Positions 1 through 11,200 of a stretch of DNA of 64,000 nucleotides are shown piece after piece. The first letter of the stretch is position 1, and the number at the start of each line of letters is the position of its first letter. Source of the DNA: Ceratobasidium sp. AG-K (lineage: Eukaryota > Basidiomycota > Agaricomycetes > Cantharellales > Ceratobasidiaceae); assembly GCA_037039685.1 (NCBI GenBank), contig JAWNGF010000002.1, forward strand, positions 1,984,001 to 2,048,000, read 5' to 3'. A model generated the notes under the pieces. That model worked only from the letters and a program-made list of their open reading frames with translations. It ran no database searches and was not told the DNA's origin. The position numbers and the translations under genes are program-made.

Positions 1-528
1 GGCGCGAGGTTTTCAGTGACAGAATATCGCTCGCAGGAAAGCCTACAGTGAGCGCCGGGAGCCTTTTCAAGAAAAAGTTCATGTCAAGGTAAGTGATGCG
101 ATACCCTAAATCACACTGCATAACTTGGGTGCGTTTAGCACTGTATCGTTCTCTGATGACCAAGGTCGAAAATACGAATGGAAAGGATACGCTCCGGGAC
201 TTCAGATGGTGGTAAGTGTTTACACCCGAGCCACAACTATCATCTAATTGCTTCATAGCTATTCGAAAAGGGTGGAAAGGAAGGGATTGCGGCCTTTAAA
301 CGCTCCCGTCTCGACCACGCCACTCAGAAAATGTCCCAGGCTACCCTAACGTTGAGTCCTCGCGCCGTCGAGATTATTGATCTGGTCGTGGTGTCGTTCT
401 TGGCGTTGGAAAAGAATCGTAGAGCGGATGACAACTCTTCGAGCAATAAGGCAGATTCGCTCACCTCGGGTGACATTGGGATCGGCAATGTGACGGGTAA
501 TGACAACATTTACAGGCATGGCGTCTAG
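1..528 (+). CDS. DUF6593 domain protein, 3' part
   Basis: The 5' end lies outside the window. Reading through two short introns gives a C-terminal part with the blocks VSAGSLFKKKFMSR, VSFSDDQGRKYEWKGYAPG, LFEKGGKEGIAAFKRSR and LSPRAVEIIDLVVVSFLALE. This is the pattern of the DUF6593 family, which is expanded in mushroom-forming fungi. The family has no established biochemical role. The tail after the domain is short, polar and Asn/Ser-rich, and ends at the TAG at 526-528. The frame is clean across the splice sites, so the gene looks functional. I see no signal peptide, but the N-terminus is not available. Confidence 0.72.
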
Positions 529-622
529 GTGTCTGCGGTATCGTTTGCATGTTTTGTAACAAATCATAGGGTGTCTGTCTATTGTGTGAATAAGTGAAAA
601 AAAAAGGAAACACCCAAAAGGC

Positions 623-709
623 TCCCTCGGACCGGGATCGAACCAGTGGCCTTGAGATCACGAAAGTATCCATTACAGTCTCACGCTCTTCCAGCTGAGC
701 TACCAAGGG
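623..709 (-). tRNA. tRNA-Tyr (GUA) with a 14-nt intron
   Basis: On the minus strand a full cloverleaf can be folded: acceptor stem CCCTTGG/CCGAGGG with A discriminator, D-stem GCTC/GAGC, anticodon stem TGAGA/TCTCA, and T-arm ACTGG-TTCGATC-CCGGT. The anticodon is GUA (positions 676-674). A 14-nt intron (about 659-672) begins one base 3' of the anticodon, the canonical place for a nuclear tRNA intron. Eukaryotic tRNA-Tyr genes generally carry such an intron. The A and B box promoter elements are internal to the D and T arms. CCA is not encoded. Confidence 0.93.
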
Positions 710-968
710 TTACGAAACTTGTCTTCCAAAGCGAATCCGATGTTTTACATCATAGTCACAAATTGGGAGCTTTTGCTCCCATGAATGGTTACCTCCGTAT
801 GGGTCATGCAAAGCCTGCCCTGAGTGCGGATCTTCCACGTCTAGCTCCATAATGTCACAGGAACTATGGACGAAAGAGACAAATGGCTCCTTCCCGAGCT
901 TCCGCATCAAAACTGGATGCATCAACCTATCCATGACCTTTTCATATTCTAACTTTGCTACATGTGCG

Positions 969-3790
969 CTACGTATCGGAACGCCCAAGGTCTTTGAGCC
1001 TACCATCAACCACCGGCGAAACCACCACCAAGTCTATCTGGCCTTTGGACTTGCCCTCACTAGATGTATTTCCACATCTTGCCTTGGCACCGTCAAACCT
1101 GTCTATATCCGTCATATGTTCCCGCTGAGCGATTCTAAGGGCGTCCCCAATTTCGCCGATCGAGTGCCCAGTCGGAGCACGCTGTCGTTCGAAATTGATT
1201 ATCATTTCAGCAGCATTGAGCCAGCGTTGCTTGGCCTTGGAGATTGTCTGTTTCGACGACGAAGCAAGAAATTTGGGCGTGTGGTCGCCTTTGTGAGCTT
1301 TGAATGTATGTATGTATTGAGAACCTAGAGGGGAATCGTTAGCGTACGTGACACGCGCTCCGTGGGGACTGACCGAGAAGGTATCTCCGAACAATAGAAC
1401 TCATTATTACGCCGTTCTCGTCGTCAATAAGATACGGCTTGTCCTTCAGTGCTTCATAGCCATCGTAACCTGCTGCCATATACTCTCGGGTTACGATCCG
1501 ATATGCTTTGTTGGGATCGCGCTCAAGGGGCCGACCATTCTTGGTACGGACCGTACCATCCGAAGCTACTTCTTGTTCCGCTACCCAAATCCCCTTGATT
1601 CTACTTCCTGGAGGGAGCGTTGAGTCCCACTCGACTCGGATACCCGACACGATTGGGAACCGCCTACGTCCAAAACGTTACTGGATGAATTCTACGACCT
1701 GGTTGCACCCACCCCTCCTGCGCCGGCCAAGTTGATAAACCCGATTCCAAAGCAGTCCATATGGTCTCCCCGTCGATTTCCTTGACCACGATTGGATCTT
1801 CAAACGGAAGAATCTCCAAGAGGTCACCCAAAGTGATGTCACCTACACATACATGTTGGGCCGCGTAGGCTACTCTACGGGGAATACCCACCTGGCCCAT
1901 ACACAGAATCTCCACGCAGGGTTCCTCCACAGATCAGGACGCCATCTGCCACACCACCTCCCTTGACGCACAGCGCGTCGTCATACGCATGTCGTAGCAC
2001 ATCTGCCATCCAGTTACCTAGCGCTGACTATGGGACTATAAGGGCAAGCATGACGTCTCATCTGAATACTGACCTCATCTGTACGAACAAGTTCAGACTT
2101 CGCATTCCATTCAGTTAATGAATGACAGATGGGTTCCGACAAGGCCGAAGACACCGAGTCAAGTTGGCTCTTGATAATTTCAGTCAATGCTGGCGAAGAT
2201 GGTTGACTGGGCTTGACGGTGTGGCGTATTCCTCATAACGTGTGTTAGGGTTAGAAATTCACACGCTACGACCACGCTCACCACGAATCGATTTCACAAT
2301 CTTGCGGCGTACGCTTCCCGCTGGGGTATCTTCTAGCTCAAGTGACAATTCGCTAAGATCTCGAAAATCGGTGCCGCTTTTGACCAGACTATATGCATGT
2401 GTCAACTTTCATCGCCCCTGAGCAGTGACGAGACGTACAAGACTCCATCATCCCCTTCGCTACCTAAGCACGTGCTGTTCATATCATAATTTTCCCATTC
2501 TTGCGCTCCACGCCCAATATAGTACCTTTGAAAGCATTTCAGCATTACTCCCAGCAAGGCGAGCATCTTACATATGATCGTGACCCCCAAACAAGACATC
2601 AACTCCATGGCTGTTTGCAGCATTATTCGACGTTTTTGAATGAGCAAATACAGCCTTGGCGAGTTCAATGTCCTGCCCCAGACATTTGTTATCGAGATCA
2701 GTCCATCATTGTGAACTTACATTTGGTAACCTGTTAGTAGATCAGTTGATGCGTCAACGCGGGTAGCCAAGACACGCACCTTGCATGTGTCAACGCTAGT
2801 ATAACTTCACACTTGTGGGGCCCATTTGGGTCGCGGAGTTCCTCAGACAAACCCCTGCATACTTCTTCCATCGACTGGTACTTGAAGTTCGAGGGCCACG
2901 AGGAGACAGTCGCAATCCATTCCCTGGAAAACGTGGTCAATTGTTAGTTTGCGGGCTTCGTAATGTCGTACTCTTCTACCAGTCCGATGACTCCAACTTT
3001 CACCCCGCCACGCTCGAAAACTTGGTACCTGGTGAGCTTTTCGGGTACCGAATTTGTCTCTGTATCGATAATGTTACTTAGCACCCATGGCTTTGAGAAA
3101 GTTAGACTCATATTCCCCAAGACCAAAGCCAATTGTCCTTACAAAAGTGCAATCGTCTATAAGCTTGCATAGATGTGGATACTGATACAGGTAAGTCGCT
3201 GATTATATTTCTATGTTGAACGAACCTACTCCGAACTATTGATCAAACGATTTGGGTGATTGAACTATATAATCGTGACACTGTTATCCCACTTACATCA
3301 AAGTCGTGATTTCCTAAACGCATGTAAACTGAGTGTTTTTTCCTTGTGCCAAAACCAATCGACTCACCTGTAAGAGAAACATCTGGAGATATGTGGTTCA
3401 TAACCGGGACCTAAAACAGCTCTTTGACGTGTCGTTACCCCCAATCATTCACTTACCATATGACTACCGCGCGTCACGGTAGATTCCACGCTTGGACTGA
3501 ATAAATCACCGCTAAACAGTACCAGGCCATCTCGCTGCCCATCAGGGCGTTTGGCCCAGTTATCGCGCAAAGAGTCCAGTAGTTCTCCAAACTGAGTAAC
3601 ATCTGAAAGACAGCACGGCTGTCAACGAGTCAAGTCTCGTCATTACTGTCATACCAATTGTTTCTTTGGTGCCTTGAAGCTTTTGTTTAGTGACGCGATA
3701 AACTGAACAATTATAGCCGTTTTAGTTGGATCCTTTGAGTTCTGAATTGTCCTCACCGTCGTTAAAGTGAAGCAAGGCCAACGAAGACAT
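969..3790 (-). CDS. Metallophosphoesterase / 5'-nucleotidase family protein
   Basis: A multi-exon gene for a UshA/5'-nucleotidase-type hydrolase. From the N-terminus it shows MSSLALLHFND (first metal-binding block), LVLFSGDLFSPS, VPVMNHISPDVSLTGNHDF (the GNHD motif), a VILALTHAR block and GVDVLFGGHDHM (the GGHDH motif). The C-terminal 5'-nucleotidase domain follows, with ITLGDLLEILPFEDPIVV, WDSTLPPGSRIKGIW and YMAAGYDGYEAL. It ends with VVDGRLKDLGRSDT. Family members use two metal ions to hydrolyse nucleotides or related phosphoesters. The start at 3790 gives no signal peptide, so this is probably a cytosolic enzyme rather than the secreted form. Only 110 bp separate it from the divergently transcribed gene at 3901. 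The substrate cannot be told from sequence. Confidence 0.85.
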
Positions 3791-3900
3791 TGCATAAACC
3801 GACTGAGGTGGTTGGCTGTAGGGCCCAGATATTTCCAATCTATTGGTCACGTCGATCAATCATTTCATGACACTTTCATTCCACATCACACGCCTGCATT

Positions 3901-5343
3901 ATGCTGAGAATAGGTTATGTGCCGGAACATTTCGCATCCCCTCTCTTGCAGGTGAATGATTTTAACAGCACCATGGTTAATCGTCATACCCAAAGTTATC
4001 AGTATGCGGATGTAGACCAAGGCAAGACATTCGTTTTGAGTGCATTTCCAGGTCGGTTAGCGACAAAAAGTGGTTAGATAGATATCTAATTCGTTACCAG
4101 GGGGGACCGGAGCAATGACATCCGCGTTGAAGAATAACGAAATTGATGTCGCTGTGTACGTCATGCACCCTATGTGTTACTACCTAGTATATTCATGCTC
4201 AAAGCACAGGGCACTCACTGATGCGCTAATCGCTGGAATCGCGAACGGTGCTAAGGAGTACAAATTAGTTGGTTCCTACGTATCTACGCCCCTCAACTGG
4301 TTTGTTTCTCCAACTTGCATCAATCATGTCTAGAGCGTCGTTTGGTAGGGCTGTTATTACGGGCAAGGACAGCAAGTTCCACTCGATCGACGACCTTCGT
4401 GGAACAAAACTTGGCATCTCGCGGATTGGCAGGTATGTATACAAGCGCATACAAGGTTCCAGAGAGTTGATTTTTGCAGTGGGTCCCAAACAATGGCCAG
4501 CGTAATGTGGGAGTTTTCTATATGATACTCGGCCGAAAACCAAGAATTTTTTTCTTCATAGGGCCATGAACAACAACTGGGTCGGGAAGGATGGACAAGT
4601 CGAGGTACCCGAGTTCCAAGGTGGGCTGACTGGTTATGGATGAAATAAGCTTACTTATGCAGTTTAGTTAATAATAACTTGCAGGGGTTAAATGCTTCAG
4701 TTAATGATGGGTCAACCAGGTAGGTACAAATGTGCCATGTCGATTGACAATTATTGAGTTGGAGTAGTGCTTTCCTCTGGGAATGGTGAGAGAAATGCTC
4801 CTCCTCCTGAGCGTCGAACCAACGCGACTCAGGTTCACGACGAAACCTCATGCGGACACTGGGGAAGTTAGATTTGTGCGCCCGGACCCGTACCTTCGCA
4901 ATAGCTACTCATGGGTCATTAGATCGGTTCGGTACTAACTCCCTGGCCATCTTGGCTCATCGCTGCCCACCCCTCACCTGAGCGAGCTGACCCAGCTGCA
5001 CTGAGGAACTTTCTTGGCCAGCTGAACCAACATGTAGCTCGTTTCGATAGCGAAAAACAGCGCGAACAGGCCGATATAGATTTCATCCGTGAGAGATTCG
5101 GGTATTCAGAAGAGGATATTCGCGCATGGCTTAAGACTGTTCGATGGGTTGGGGATTGTAGCGAACTTCCGGGCAAAGTCGTAGCGGATACACTCAAGTG
5201 AGACGTTTCCCATTTGAAAGTTTGCACATATGCTGACCTGTTGTCATCTTAGTATTCTTGACAAAGCCGGCGTTGTGAAACGGCCCTCGGAGGGGTTCGT
5301 GGTTGAAGATTTCGTCAATCACGAGGTCGCGAGATTGATATAA
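3901..5343 (+). CDS. Ca3427-like periplasmic-binding-protein-fold protein
   Basis: The first exon reads MLRIGYVPEHFASPLLQ. Later exons carry LTDALIAGIANGAKEYKLVG, AVITGKDSKFHSIDDLRGTKLGIS, NNWVGKDGQVEVPEFQ and GVNASVNDGSTSAFLWEW. A helical C-terminal part follows, with RERFGYSEEDIRAWLKTVRW and VVKRPSEGFVVEDFVNHEVARLI. This is the Ca3427-like PBP2 family, a eukaryotic type-II periplasmic-binding-protein fold named after a Candida albicans protein and related to ABC importer/NMT1-THI5-like substrate-binding domains. There is no signal peptide or lipobox, so it is expected inside the cell. The ligand is unknown. At least seven exons are needed. The stop TAA lies 60 bp from the convergent helicase stop. 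Confidence 0.8.
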
Positions 5344-5403
5344 TCGTTTTCTATGTACAATAAATTTAGTGCGAAAGCTAAATTGAAAGCTGGTATCAAA
5401 TCA

Positions 5404-8017
5404 CTAAGCTGCGCCTTTAGCAGCGAAAAAGGGCACCTCCATTATCCATTGTCTAGGAATAGCTGACACTCCACGAGCATAAGTTGCGGATGTATAAGCC
5501 TACGCTTCGGTAAGAATAGCTCGAACAGTGCACAATAGCGCTCACCAGCTCGTCGAACAGTATTGCGTTGACCTTTCGGCCGGATATTGAAGAAGCAGGA
5601 TGTATTTTGACCAGCTAATACCCCGGAAAGTCAGCTAACAAACGACTTAAGCCGTCACTCAGACTTACACGTTGCCCTACAACTTGCTTATAACTCCCAT
5701 CCAGCTGTAGGAGTGCGGTATTCATGAATAGTCCCGCTAGTAAACTCTTCAAGATATTGTCTGTCGCGTCGCCTGGTTTCTGGGTGTAGTCCATCTTCAT
5801 GTACGCGCACATTGACCTGAGCTGAGCCCGAATCGAGATAGCCTCTCGTAACGCCCTTTCTCCGAGCCAGTTGGAATTACACCAACTTCGTGTATAGGTT
5901 CGGTCATTGGCTTGATCAACGTCGATATATGCCCGCAAGACGTTTAGCAAAGTTAGGTGGTCCCCGCTCCGGTGTACAAATTTTTGCCGAGCTTCCACCG
6001 CAACCTCGCGTTGCTCGCTTGGAGGGTCGAGTATGACTTTAGAAGACGCAGACAGCACAGCCAGAACATCGATTACGTCCTGCATGCAACCGAGTTCTTC
6101 CGAGGCGATCAACGCACGGGCAAACGGTGGATCAAGAGGGAACGCAGCTAGCTTTCGGCCGACTGGAGTGATCTGGCCAGTCGAGTCGAGGGCGTTGAGG
6201 CCGAATAGACATATTAGGGATGTAGTGACGGCATCGGACGGCGGTGGGTCGATTAGATCTGCGCTGGAAAGGTCTTGTTGCAAGCATTTGAGTTGAAGAG
6301 TGGCAAATGTAAGGTTACAGCGCTGGATTTCGGGAAGAGAGGTGTCTTCAAGCGAGACATACGCTTTCTCGGTGTACAATCTAAAGCAAATACCAGGGCC
6401 CTTTGGGGTAGTGAGGTTTTATCACTCGGACATATATAGATGTTGCTTACCTCGCGTCCAGCTCGGCCCGCGCGTTGTATAGCAGAGGATTTACTAACCG
6501 GAGAGAGGGTAAGTGTTTCGATACCTATTTAAGCGATTAGCTAACTAGTTCCTGGCATGGACGCATAGCGTACCGGTACCAGCGTTACGGCTGTGGTAAC
6601 CCTTCTCCTTGCACATTCCACTATCTACGACATACCTGACCCCAGGTATTGTGATAGAAGTTTCGGCAATGTTCGTAGAGAGAATAACCCTTCGAGTGCC
6701 CTTGGGTGGTGGCTGAAATATTCGTGCTTGTTGGTGCGGTGGCAGAGCTGCGTACATCGGGCAAACTTGGATAGGGTTGGCTAGTAGTTTGCTAGCATAG
6801 GTTTGAATAGTCTTTTCAAGGTTCTCGATGTCTTCTTGGCCTTGTGGTGTTGTGAATAAGCGAATAAGCGTCATATCTCTAAGCTTACCAGCCAAAAATA
6901 CTAGTATATCACCATGTGGCTGGTTCAGATGAACTTGAAAAACTGCTTTGAGCGCCGAATCTAGATAGTCTGTTGTAGGGTCTTTGAGGTACATGAGCCT
7001 GACGGGATGCTGCCGTCCCTTGACATAAACAACCTTTGCTCTACGGATAGTTAGCCGAATTTCCGAACCGAGGATGCAGAGCCGTACCCATTGAAAAACC
7101 GGCTGAACCGTTCTGCGTCTAGTGTAGCGCTCATAACGATAACTTTGAGAGACCTTGCGACACTTGGAATAGCTTTCCCCTTTCCTTTGTCATTGGCCTT
7201 GGCTGGGAGTTTCTGTCCCCTCTGATCCTGCTGTATGCGCTTCAGGCTACCCAACAACATATCGGTTCGCAATGTACGTTCGTGTGCCTCATCCACAATT
7301 ACTACACTGTAGCGGGAAAGGGATGGATCGGATAGCAGTTCCCGGACGAGCATTCCATCTGTAAGATACTTGATTTTGGTGTCGGGGCCCGCCTTTTCGT
7401 CGAATCGGACGGCGTAGCCTACGGTACTACCTAGTGGGCTACCTTGCTCGGCGGACACACGATTGGCTAGCGATATTGCGGCGACCTTGCGAGGTTGAGT
7501 AATGGCAATCATTCCGTCGCCGATTATTCCAGAATCAAGCAAGAATTGAGGCACCTCTTCGAATATGAGCGGTATAATGAGCTCTCGAAATTCGGTAGAT
7601 GTTAGACTTACGAGTTGTTTTGCCACTCCCAGTTTCCCCCAATACAATCAACGTGTCGTTTTCTCGAACGGCGTTGATTATTGCTCTCCTCCCGTTCCAA
7701 ATTGGTAGCCGCTTCCGTTCTGCCAAGAGAGCCTCATGGGTCTGTGAACCTTTCTTAGGGGCGGCTACCCCATTGGTGGTGCTTCCGTTAATGAGCCGAC
7801 TCGCATCAATATCCCGTTCTCCAAAGTCTACGATACTGCGCTTTCGCTTGAGACCGTTGGAGCCAAGTTTATGCGATTGGGTGTGTGGCTTGATCGCTGC
7901 AAGCAAGTCAACATCGCGAATGAAGCAAGAGTATATTTACTCACAATAAGGTGTGGTATAAAGTTTCTTAAAGGTGTTGTGCGAGGTTTCTCTCTCGACT
8001 TTGTCTGCCTTAGCCAT
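5404..8017 (-). CDS. DEAH-box ATP-dependent RNA helicase, DHX33-like
   Basis: The start at 8017 gives [20 protein letters not shown]. Motif [10 protein letters not shown] lies near 7620, motif Ia [15 protein letters not shown], motif II DEAH in [20 protein letters not shown], motif [12 protein letters not shown], and motifs V and VI in [24 protein letters not shown] and the following block. The helicase-associated winged-helix/ratchet region ([32 protein letters not shown]) and the OB-fold region ([29 protein letters not shown]) complete the DEAH/RHA architecture. The reading frame appears to stop near 5615. Splicing a 54-nt intron there continues it as [22 protein letters not shown] and, after another intron, [18 protein letters not shown], which fits the DHX33/35 C-terminus; hence the end at 5404. 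Likely roles are in rRNA or mRNA processing in the nucleus or nucleolus, inferred from the family. Confidence 0.9.
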
Positions 8018-8212
8018 TCGGCGACACTGGGGAAAACTTAGAGAAGTAGGGTTGAATCAAATTGCCCTTGTATCACGTGCTTTAGCCGCACCCATGGTCT
8101 TCCAAGCGTTTACTGGCCACAGTCACTGTGGGTGCTACGTCAACTAAAGTGCTTGAAATTTTGCTTGCAGAAAAGAGCTAGCTTTACTTCTTATGCTCAA
8201 AAAATTACTGAA

Positions 8213-11200
8213 ATGAGCTCGCTTTCATTCCTAGTGACTGAGTTGCAGGTGAGTACTTGCTAAACTTCAATTATTGGTCCTTACAGACCTGGACATTCAC
8301 AGGGATTGGCTAGTGAAACCCGACGAAAGCATCCAGATATACGCGAGGTATGCTGTACTTCAAAGCCCCATAACCTATCTAACAGCTACGCAGGCAGCAG
8401 AGCGTTCGCTCACAATCTTACGCGCCTCTCCGGACTCGGCAATACATGTCTTGCACAATGGTACGCAGCCATAATCAACAGGCTTCTCCTACTGACGCAC
8501 CTTTCAGGAGGTGCGCAGGCCGACGAAGTGTTGAAGCCTATTTTCATGGGCTGCGCGACGAGGAACAGCAAAGTGGTGGCTATATCCATCAGCTCCTTCC
8601 AGCGCCTAATCTCAATGCGCGCTGTGCCCCAATCCTCCATTCCATCGATAATTTCCGTTCTTGCGGACTCTGTCAGTCAAGGCGTAGAAATCCAATTGAA
8701 AATACTACAAACGCTATTATCACTTTTAACCAATTTCTCAGATATCCACGGTGACCTATTGGGAGATGTAAGTAATCCATCAACCATTGATTTACTGACT
8801 CAAATGCTGCACAGGCGCTCTTACTATGCTTCAAACTTCAAGACTCTCGTATTGCAGTAGTATCCTCGACAGCTGCAGCAACACTTCGCCAACTGGTTAT
8901 GTTCATTTTTGATAAAGTTGTTGTTGAGCAGAAGCAGCGATTATCCACAGATGTTCCTATAGGTATTCTAACTCATTTATACTCGGTTTATCACATCCTA
9001 ACTATCCGATAGAACAGTTACAAGGCAAACCCACAAAGCTTCCTGATGGTACTTCGACAAATTTAGCCCCATCAGCACACGACGCGTTCTCAATATTTCA
9101 GGACCTTTGCCTACTTGCGAATTCAGAACACCCATTGTACTTACAGTTGGATTCTCTACCAAAGACATTCTCGTTGGAGCTTATCGAAAGCGTTCTCACA
9201 AATTATTATGAATTATTCAGGGGGGTAGGTAATCTTGTCTTATAAACGCAATTTCTGGGACACTCAAACCTTTGATACCAGCGTGCGGAACTCCTTATGC
9301 TCCTTAAACATCATCTGTCGCCACTATTACTCAAGTCTCTCTCCGACCGACCCCACTTTCCTCTCACACTTCGATCGACCCGAGTCGTTTTTTTGCTACT
9401 GAAGCAATTCTCGGCAGAGCTCGAAACGGAGTCCGAGGTTTTCCTCATGCTATTTATCAAGGTTGTATCAGGCGACGCTGATAATGGTGAAGCCTCACGC
9501 CCCCACTGGATGCGAGTTCTCGCGATGGAAATTGCCCGAGGGCTTTGCAGCGACGAGGAGCTAATCCGTGGAATTTGGGAGCGCTACGATTCTCGCGCTC
9601 GATCTGGTGGATCCGGAAGCTCAGGGGTGTTCTCCGCTCTGGTAACTGCTTTGAGGCGCCTTGCTACAGAAAAGCCAAGTCTGCTGGGCGTAAGCTCCCA
9701 GATGGGCGGCGTTGGGGTCTCAACCAAGGATGCTGCTGCCGAGATAGCTGGAAATAGTTCGGTGTACGGAGGGAATGTGGCGCTGGTTGCCAGTATGTTT
9801 GCAAGCGCGGCTACGACAACTATTTCAGGTGTAGTAGGGATGATGGCAGGTGGGCCTGGGTTGAGCGTTTCAAACTCTGCAATGAAGCTGCAATGGTACG
9901 TGCTGTCTCATACCTCATTCTTTTAGACTGAGGTTTTGCAGCATCGATCAACTCGACAAGGCTGACTCGCCTATTATACCTGAAACGTATATATACCTAC
10001 TCTCCTTGCAGTGTTTTGTTTCCCTCGCGGACAGTCTCTCCTCTTTCACCCTTCAACAATACACTTCCATCATGCTGCAGCGCCCACGAGCGGCCGGTGA
10101 AGCAATCGTTCGTGCCCCGCCCGCCCTCGATCTCGCAGCCCTCCCAGGTGGGGACCCAACTACGCGACAGCTCAAGAGTACGCACGCCATGTTGGAAAGC
10201 GGCTGGCCAGGGATGCTTGCTGGTTTATCTTTCTTTATCACAACGAACCTATCTGAAGAGCTTTTTGCAGACGTCCTCATAAGCGTGCAGAGTCTGACAA
10301 ACGCTACTGGTGCTCTCGGGCTTGCCGTACCTCGCGACGCGTTTATGACCAGTCTCTCTCGTTTTGCCGTCCCGTCGAAAGTGGTTTCGAGCCTCGAGTC
10401 ATACGTTGAGCCCTCTGCACCTCGAACCCCGGGAGTGGTCGACAGTATGGGGCTGACCGCGTTATCTGGAGGTCCAACCGTACCCCCAGGTTTATCGGAT
10501 CGCAACCTAGCATGCCTGAAGACGTTTATTTCAATCACTCTTTTCCTCGCTGGTAGTCTTGGAACTAGCTGGTTTGACGTCATTGAACTGTTGCAGAACG
10601 CGGATTATGTTCTTACAGCCAAAGGAGCACGTTCGACGAGCACAGCGGGGAAACGGTCTTCCGTGCTCGGCGCGTCTTCATCGTTGGGCAGCAAACTACG
10701 ATCAGTCGCAACTCCTACAGCTCCGTCCACCCCAACTTCTGCTACTCCTCGACATCCTTTATTCATCGACTCCGATTCGGAGGCGATCCTTACCACTGTG
10801 GAGAAAATCTTCGAGGCATCAAAAGAGTCTGGAAGATTCGGCCTTTGGTGAATTCGTTGACGCCCTTTGCAAGCTTAGTGCAGCCATGGTTGGGATGCAA
10901 TCGGACAGCATCCAAATCATGGATTCTACGGATGAACCCCGAACCTCATCGTCTAGTACACTTCAAGTTATTCCTAGCTCTAGCTCGGACAACCTCCAAC
11001 GACGACGCGCGAGCGGGATTCACGTCTCTCGCACACTTGTAAGTCACTATATGCGTATGGCCGTTCACCGCTAATACCTAGTTAGCGCACAGGGGACTAT
11101 GGCATCGCCAAGCTGGGCACCGTTGCCCTACTGAATGTTCACAGATTGGCGTACCGCGACCCGGAGGTCGCGTGGAACACAATTACTAATCACTTACTCT

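Noticed and set aside
710..1009. Minus-strand frame downstream of the nucleotidase, treated as an extra exon
   Set aside because: The nucleotidase C-terminus GRLKDLGR is already complete. The frame runs up to the tRNA gene and shows no family similarity.
5615..5670. Apparent truncation of the DEAH helicase at TAG 5615
   Set aside because: A 54-nt intron here restores the conserved IHPAS...ILFDEL continuation and a further exon.
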